Below, piece by piece: positions 57,157 to 64,000 of a stretch of 64,000 nt of DNA. The DNA lies in NCBI GenBank assembly GCA_903813345.2, contig CAIIXF020000011.1, positions 29,692,166 through 29,756,165 of the forward strand. Reading direction: 5' to 3'. Every line of letters starts with the position of its first letter. The stretch's first letter is position 1. Under the pieces are notes generated by a model. The model was not told where the DNA came from, ran no database searches, and saw nothing but the letters and a program-made list of their open reading frames with translations. The DNA comes from Owenia fusiformis. Its lineage: Eukaryota > Annelida > Polychaeta > Sabellida > Oweniidae. The position numbers and the translations under genes are program-made.

Positions 57157-58937
57157 ACATAACTGTCAGAGAACACACCCTACAAGCTACAAATGTTTCA
57201 TATATCATGTTCGACATTACTTCTTAATGTCATTTATCTAGGATTACTTAGAAATATACTAATGATCTCCCGAGGGGCCCTTTTCAGACAATATATTGAT
57301 GTTGTACAATCTATTTAAAACTAGTAAGTTTACTTATAAACAACACAAGTGCTCTTTAACCTCCTTGGTGATGGAGAGATTGATTATAATGCAAATGTTA
57401 TTAGTTGTTAAAATATTTTCAAGAGTTTTTTTGGAAATATTTTTAAAGAAAAATGTTGAGTTGATTTATTCCATGAAAACCTGACTTTCTGTGTAGGTGA
57501 TCACTAAATTACAAATCATATCAAGATCATCTTGAGAGATTAAAGATGTTGGATCATGCCTCATTGAGTTGAATTTATTTTCCATTTATTCATGTTTTAT
57601 TGGATTGGCAGACTCTTTGTAGGCCAAGGAAAAAATACTGATTTCTCATGCACTGTCTCAATAATTTTTTACTCCAGTATACTTTTATTTTACAGACAGT
57701 GTTTTTTCAAGACTAGATTTATAGCTAATGGCACATTTTGTTCCTTGATTTATAGCTTATGGCATATTTGTTTCTTGATTTTATTATATAGCCCTCCTTG
57801 TTTTCTTGTTATTGAATTTCTATTTTTCTTTTTATTTGGTTCTAGTTTTCTTGTTATTAAGTTTTACTTTCTTAATTTTATATTTGGTTTCTGGTTTTCT
57901 TATTTAATTTCGTGATTTCTTGACATTTAGTTTCTAGATTTCATATAATTTAGTTTCTTCTTTTCTTCTCATTTAGTTTTTTTGATTTTTGTTATCAAAG
58001 AATAAAGAACAACAAGACATAACTCAGAGCAAGACATTAACACTTACTTTATCTTAAAATGTCTTATCCATTCCACTGTCAAGGTACCATGCATATTCTC
58101 ACAAAAATATTAAGACAATATGAGAATTGTGATGTCACCACAGCAGATATGGCAGCTATTACATCCAAAATCCAAATTGGTCTTAATTAAGATACATTGT
58201 ACATCATTTTGGTTTAACTAAAATTGAAATTACTTTTTCTGTAAATAATATCTAGATAATCAGAGGTAAGGTAAATCAAGACAGGCAGTGATCAATGATT
58301 TCAATACATTCCTAATTTTGATAAATATGTGTTTTTACCATTAGGGAGATTGATACAGCATACAAATTAACCCAATTTGACATTTCAGATTGATGTTCCA
58401 GCCACAATGACTATTCTCGGTGAATAATTTGGTTTTTGATGAATCCTGTTGATCCTTATGTTGTTTCAAACTACTGTAATAGCATTGTGGAGTAACTTTT
58501 CCAATGACTGCTGTTATAGACATATAGAATAGGGCAATAGCCTACTTATAACATGAATGGCTAATAAACTGATTAACTTGTCTCCTATCATTGGACTCTT
58601 CGACATATTCTATCTGAGGATGGGTCTGAAGTTTGATACAGCTAGATGCTTATCTCCAACAAGACTTCAATTGCCATCAATCTTCAACAAGACTTCAATT
58701 GCCATAAATCTTCAGCAGACTTCAATTGCTATAAATCAATACATCTAAGTTACTTAATTCAACACGTTATGTCACCCAAATACTAATTCACTTTGCTTTA
58801 TTCTGATTGAGCGTGACATTTCAAGTAATGAGTCTATCATAACAGCAGAATTAAAGTTTTCCTGAAGTGTATAACAATTGCAAAAGCACGAAGGGCATCA
58901 AAAACATATCTTTTATATACAGTTATAATAAATAAAC

Positions 58938-59065
58938 AAGGCATTAACTAGCAAAATGTCACCACCTGTCATTTGATACAGACACTGAATGCCAATCGTT
59001 GACCACAGAACATCGAACACCATCCAGAAAAAAAGTTAAGACTATAACAATATGTCATCATATCA
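58938..59065 (+). repeat. GTCACCACC-family core-less copy
   Basis: AAGGCATTAACTAGCAAAAT and GTCACCACC lead directly into the tail words GACCACAGAACATCGAACAC and AACAATATGTCATCAT, with no tandem core. It ends about 50 bp from the large element at 59113. Confidence 0.75.
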
Positions 59066-59112
59066 ACACATTTGCACACAATGGCATAAAAAATTAGTAC
59101 CCTGGGTACTGG

Positions 59113-60334
59113 GCTCACATGGTGTTGCTCAAAAGTGAAAATAAAAAAGGCGGGTATAATTTTTTGCAGATTTTTTGTGACAAAATTATTTCATACAACT
59201 ACTCTTTACAAAGACATGGCTTTTTACAATGCAGGACACCTGAACTTATTTGTAAAGCTAGGAAATGGGCCAAAAGTGAATTTCCCGAGACAAAAATGGT
59301 GGCCATTTTGAAATTAGGCGAGATTTTGAAGCAGGAGTCACAGGTTTTTTTTTCTTTATTGATGTTGAACAAAATTATTTTAAATCGGGAATCCTATCTA
59401 CAGAGGATTTAAAAAGTGTTGACAGAGGTTTAAAACTTGCCACTTTTTTGGACTGACTGAGAGACAGATGAATCAATGTTAACTAAAATGGCTGAAAATA
59501 AAAAAAAAACTGATATAATATTTTGCCGACTTTTTGTAACAAAATTATTTCATACAACTACTCTTTACAGTGACATGGCTTTTTACAATGCAGGACAGCT
59601 GAAATTATTTGTAAAGCTAGGAAATGGGCCAAAAGTGATTTTCGCGAGACAAGAATGGTGACCATTTTGAAAATAGGCGAGCTTTTGAACCAAGAGTCAT
59701 AGGAGAGTTTTTTGTATTGATGTTGAACAAAATTAATTTAAAACAGGAATCCTATCGACAGAGGGTTTAAGGCAAATGGTCCAAAAGTGGATTTTGCGAG
59801 ACAGATGGACAAATCAATGTTAACTAAAATGGCTGAAATTAAAAAAAATGGATATCATTTTTTGCTGATTTTTCGTAACAAAATTATTTCATACATCTAC
59901 TCTTTACATTGACATGGATTTTTACAATGTAGGACACTTGAAATTATTTGTAAAGCTAGGAAATAGGTCAAAAGTGAATTTCGCGAGACAAAAATGGCGG
60001 CCATTTTGAAAAAAGGCGAGCTTTTGAGCCAGTAGTAATAGGGGAGTTTTCTGTATTGATGTTGAACAGAAATAACTTAAAACAGGAATCCTATCGACAG
60101 AGGTTTTAAAACGTGCCAGTCAAAAGTGAATTTCGCGAGACAAAAATGGCGGCCATTTTGAAAATAGGCGAGCTTTTGAACCAGGAGTCATAGGGGAGTT
60201 TTCTGTATTGATGTTGAACAGAAATAACTTAAAACAGGAATCCTATCGACAGAGGTTTTTAAACGTGCCACTATTGTTGACGGACGGACAGACAGACGGA
60301 CAAGTGAGCGATTGCAAAAGCTCACAATGTGAGC
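59113..60334 (+). repeat. 1.2-kb modular element: ~350-bp tandem core, GGACAGAC tail, GCTCACAT ends
   Basis: The left end GCTCACATGGTG is mirrored by ACAATGTGAGC at the right. The core has about three units of about 350 bp (TTTCATACAACTACTCTTTA, TTTTTACAATGCAGGACA, GTAAAGCTAGGAAATGGGC, AAAATGGCGGCCATTTTGAA, AGGAATCCTATCGACAGAGG) plus one truncated unit. Then come GACGGACGGACAGACAGACG, CAAGTGAGCGATTGC and a terminal CTCACAATGTGAG hairpin. Unrelated in core sequence to the 23975 family but with the same plan. Confidence 0.85.
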
Positions 60335-61292
60335 TAAAAAAGAAACACAGTTGCACAATAGACCCAATTGACAACAATATGTGGGGAAATAAAATGCACA
60401 AGGATTAAACAATAACACCTCAATAATTGATGTGCTTTGAACTTGAATTCTCTGAAGCTGATAATCTTATACTAATGGTAAGTGCAATTGATTGATTGAG
60501 AGTCTAACATTAAATAAATGTGTCTGTAAATAAGCAGATAACTTTAACTGAATAAGATTCCTGTACTACATGGATAAATGTCAGTGTTTAAATGATGAAT
60601 GAAGACAGATGAACCAGAAAATAGCAATACCGAGGTAGAACAAATCTCACTGAACATGGTATATGAAATATATCAGCAAAGTCGATCTATTATTTTTCAA
60701 GTAAAGTGGCACTCATAAAACTGGCTACCTTATTGACAAATTGTCATTTCAATATGTCATGCTTCCAACTATTTACATATCAGAAAGGTCATATTCATGG
60801 AAATTGATAAGCATTTTGAATGGAATTTGAAATAATTTGATTCATCAAGCAATATTTCATGAAAAGTTTAAAACATTCAGACTTGACCTAAAACATTTGA
60901 CCCAAATCAAACTTGAGTTATCAACAATTATATTTTCATGAAAATGGGTATAAAAATGGGTAAGGAGCATAAGGCACTGATCTGACAAAATGACACCATT
61001 TGGTTCAAGTAACAAGAATATAATGTTTTGTTATATAGGCCTAGGTGAACGTAACCATGCCAATATGGTCACAAAAAAGTAGATAAGTTATCACTTCTTG
61101 GAGGGTGAAACCATCAATAACAAAAGTACTTGGGGTTATAACATGGCTTTATCCATAATAGTATTCTATTAGAGATTCATTGGATACTGGATAGGATATT
61201 TATCAAACTAACATCAGTAATATCTAGAGACATCCATCTCCGTTATCTAAAACTAGGAAACAGCCAGTCTCAGAAGCAAATCCAAACAAACA

Positions 61293-62202
61293 AATGTCAT
61301 AGTTCTTCAACCTCCATAGTTTCATGGTCACTGAATATGTCATGTTCACCATGTTATGAATTTGCTGTTATCCACTCACTTGACACAAGAGTAGGACTTA
61401 TACTCTCCTAAATCAAATTTTCATGAAGCTCAAAGATGTTACAAAATTCTATTCAAATTGAATGTCATTCATATACGAGCGTATTTACATCAACATTTAT
61501 ATGAATTTTCTGATATGACTTTGCTATCGTTCACATCATTCGTCTTACTTGGGTCCAAGACTACAACTTCTATTTTCTGTTATTTCTTTTAAATGTTATA
61601 TCTCAAAGGTTATTCTTTCCTGTATTTGTAAGCGAAATAATAATTTCATTTGAAAACAATTCACGCATGAATTTCCCAGTGCAAGAAATATTCCTAATCA
61701 AAATACAATAATTTTCAATTATTAAATTATAAACCCACTCACGAATACATCTTCCAGAAGTGTCCATTAAGGTTTAAACAGCTATGATAGATCCTTGAAC
61801 ATCTCACCGAAGATTAAACATACAATCATCAGCAAACAATACAGTCAAACGAGGCAATAACATGCAAAATGTCACCACTATCTTTTACAAACACCAACAC
61901 CACCTGCTGACCACCGATCATCAAGCGCTGTTACAAAAAATGGAGATCATAACAATATGTCACCACTTTTTGGTGGTGACATAAAAAGGGTTGAAATTGA
62001 GTTGATTAAAGCCAATATTGTTTCAAAAATGATTGTCGATCACACTTAGAAATGTTTTCAATTTGGTGGTGACAAAAATAAATGCATGCCGTCCTACACT
62101 TGATATTGTGACAAGTGAGTGGATAACAGCAAAATCATAACATGGTGAACATGACATATTCAGTGACCATGAAACTATGGAGGTTGAAGAACTATGACAT
62201 TA
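61293..62202. mobile_element. 910-bp inverted-repeat element with ~90-bp arms
   Basis: Left arm 61293-61383 and right arm 62113-62202 are near-exact inverses (for example CAACCTCCATAGTTTCATGG against CCATGAAACTATGGAGGTTG). The interior is AT-rich and carries a nested GTCACCACC-family copy at 61851-61984. No coding frame was recognised. Confidence 0.85.
61851..61984 (+). repeat. GTCACCACC-family core-less copy with 3' hairpin, nested
   Basis: The head GAGGCAATAACATGCAAAAT and GTCACCACT is followed by tail words CACCACCTGCTGACCACC and AATGGAGATCATAACAATATG. It ends in a hairpin at 61956-61983 (TATGTCACCAC, TTTTT, GTGGTGACATA). It is inserted inside the 61293-62202 element, so it is the younger of the two. 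Confidence 0.8.
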
Positions 62203-64000
62203 ACTTCACAAAAAGACAACCAGATCAATACAAATTCACTTTTGTAAACGATTAAGAAGAAAGTGTTTCCAAAATTAGATTATTTTCTACTCATACGTGA
62301 AGATAATTTCACAGTGACATATATCTCACTCCAGATTTTAATTAATTAAGGAGAAATAACCAGGCTGAGCTGCACTTTAGAAGGGCAAGTAGGAGATCAT
62401 TCCGCTATGTACCTTATAAACCTTACTGTTATTAAGATTATGTCAGACTAGTCAGATTTACCAAAAAATTGAAAATGAGATAAGAAACAAATGTCAAAGA
62501 ATGTTGCTAACTTCATTAGGGAGGAAGAGATCAATAATGAATTTGTCCCTGAAAATGATTTCAAAATATTCAAATTTTGTGTATATGGGGGAAGGGTAGA
62601 AGTTAAATCATAACAAAATTGATTTTGATTTTCTACAAATGTCAATTGTTGGCACCATCCCTGATGAAACCTACACCCTAGACTCAAATTAGGACATAGG
62701 AAAATCTTATTTTGGAGGAGACGAATCAAAATTGAATAAGGAGCTGAAGACAGGACCTGTCATCCTTGACGCTTGTTAAGATTAAATAAGACTCTTAAGC
62801 ACAGAACCTCAGAATCATCAGATATATATGTCAGACACTAGGTAGACAAGGGGAAGATTGAACAGAGCATTTAATGATGCAACCAATCAGGGATCTAGAT
62901 AAGCCAAATAATTATTAGCCAAGGTGGCTTATATTTTCTAAAAAATATTAGCCACCCTGAAAAATTATTAGCCAAATTATTTTTATCAAATGATAAAAAG
63001 CGTATTTCCATCAAATTTCACATATCCCACTTACACAACTTTGTGCCTTCTAATAGGGTTGGAAAGACCTAAATGGTTCCGGTAAAAGGAAATGCTTAGA
63101 CTACCACCTTCGTCTGTATTCTCATGAGCTAGTTTTCGAATATAGCACATTGTTAATCAATGTAATCATATTTTTTACATCTTTCTTTATCTGATGTGAA
63201 ATAACTAGCTATGATATTGCTTAACATGCCAGAAATCACCATATTATTATTTGAAGCGTTTTTAGAAAATATTGAATTTAGCAGGACAAACAGACAGAAT
63301 GAATGTAACAGAAAAACAAACGAAACAGGTTTGCAAATATGAGCTTATGTAAAATTTACGTTGACCCGAAAACAAGTTTTGGCGTATCAACTGGTTCATT
63401 AAAATACCGAACGCAACAGTTCTTATGAAGTTGCCCTGTGTTAAACTTCCATCGAAACAATTGTGGCATCTCGTGGGTGAAATTACTAAAATCACAAAAG
63501 TTGAGAACGGATAATATATCTGTTTCTCAGGTAGTTTTGCCACCTTATATTCGCCAGGTGCTAAAAATATTCGCAATTGGCGAATGGGACGGCTTATCAA
63601 GACCTCTGAATCAATCTAGTAATGAGTGTTATACAGTATAGTTGCTACCCATACTCTTAATTAAATCATAAATCCCATCCTCAAATTTATGATTTTAAGA
63701 GTACTCTCATACATCATTATAAGGTATCTCAGTTTGCAGAAAAGAATAAAAACAGGAGTTCATTACGCTAAAAGCAGAATTAAAAATGCTCTCAAGCGAT
63801 AGAAAAATACACAGATTCAGTTTTTACTATAATTGTATTATTGTTATTAACTTTTTTGTTATGAAGTACTCGATATACATTTGAATGTTCTTATACTAAC
63901 CCTATTTGTTGAGGAATACAATTGTTTTCTCAGGAATTCAAATTAGGACATCCATCAATTTATCATTATCTTACTAATTTCTAGATTACTATTATATTTG
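62203..64000. other. AT-rich sequence without recognised features
   Basis: No exon, RNA gene or large repeat is supported. A local cluster of ATTAGCCA and TGGCTAAT words lies at 62900-62985, and CGCCAGGTGCTAAAAATATT with GCGAATGG follows at 63550-63590. Neither is enough for an assignment. Confidence 0.4.

Larger units (their letters stand above)
50357..64000 (-). other. presumed giant MSH2 intron, no recognisable exons
   Basis: On both strands I found no frame resembling the MSH2 N-terminal domains or any other conserved protein over 13.6 kb. The stretch consists of AT-rich DNA, palindromes, foldbacks and dispersed repeats listed individually. The exon at 50267-50356 has a normal acceptor (CTTGTAG), so the transcript must continue upstream. 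Confidence 0.6.

Noticed and set aside
59119-59661. Two similar ~60-97-residue open frames as duplicated genes
   Set aside because: They are consecutive units of the 350-bp tandem core of a repeat element and decay in later units.

Overview
This is intron-rich, AT-rich animal genomic DNA. The window holds six protein-coding genes conserved across metazoans: a two-STI1-domain protein, NDUFB8, STRAP, AMD1, UFSP1 and the 3' half of MSH2. All are split by GT-AG introns, except one AMD1 intron that looks like a U12-type AT-AC intron. The repeat content (short inverted-repeat elements, and elements with tandem cores ending in GGAC/GGACAGAC microsatellites) resembles marine lophotrochozoan genomes, with bivalve molluscs as my best guess. 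That is an impression, not a placement.

Layout. 1-1822: no gene; a 33-bp minisatellite at about 816-1520. 1823-6838 (-): seven-exon, 318-aa protein with two STI1-like domains. 7058-11124 (+): NDUFB8, five exons, head-to-head with the previous gene across 219 bp. 11125-14396: repeats. 14397-20402 (-): STRAP, seven coding exons. 20723-30709 (+): AMD1, nine coding exons, head-to-head with STRAP across 320 bp. 30710-34911: AMD1 3' flank with a mariner-like relic. 34912-37160 (-): UFSP1, five exons. 37161-40107: a 31-bp minisatellite and a tRNA-derived SINE-like element. 40108-50356 (-): ten 3' exons of MSH2 (435 residues). 50357-64000: no recognisable MSH2 exon and no other gene; repeats fill it, so it is probably one very large MSH2 intron.

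The genes are housekeeping functions (chaperone-type binding, respiratory complex I, WD-repeat scaffold, polyamine synthesis, UFM1 processing, mismatch repair) and do not form a pathway. Coding models were assembled by translating exons, matching them to known families from memory, and checking that splice phases add up.

The most interesting items are the predicted AT-AC intron in AMD1; TISU/YY1-like start contexts on the NDUFB8 head-to-head pair; a 31-bp hairpin bounded by a perfect 7-bp direct repeat, matching the termini of a 537-bp element elsewhere in the window; two families with 9-bp or near-9-bp target duplications; and several unrelated repeat families built on one plan (short ends, tandem core, terminal hairpin or microsatellite). 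I found no new gene system, virus, CRISPR array or operon.
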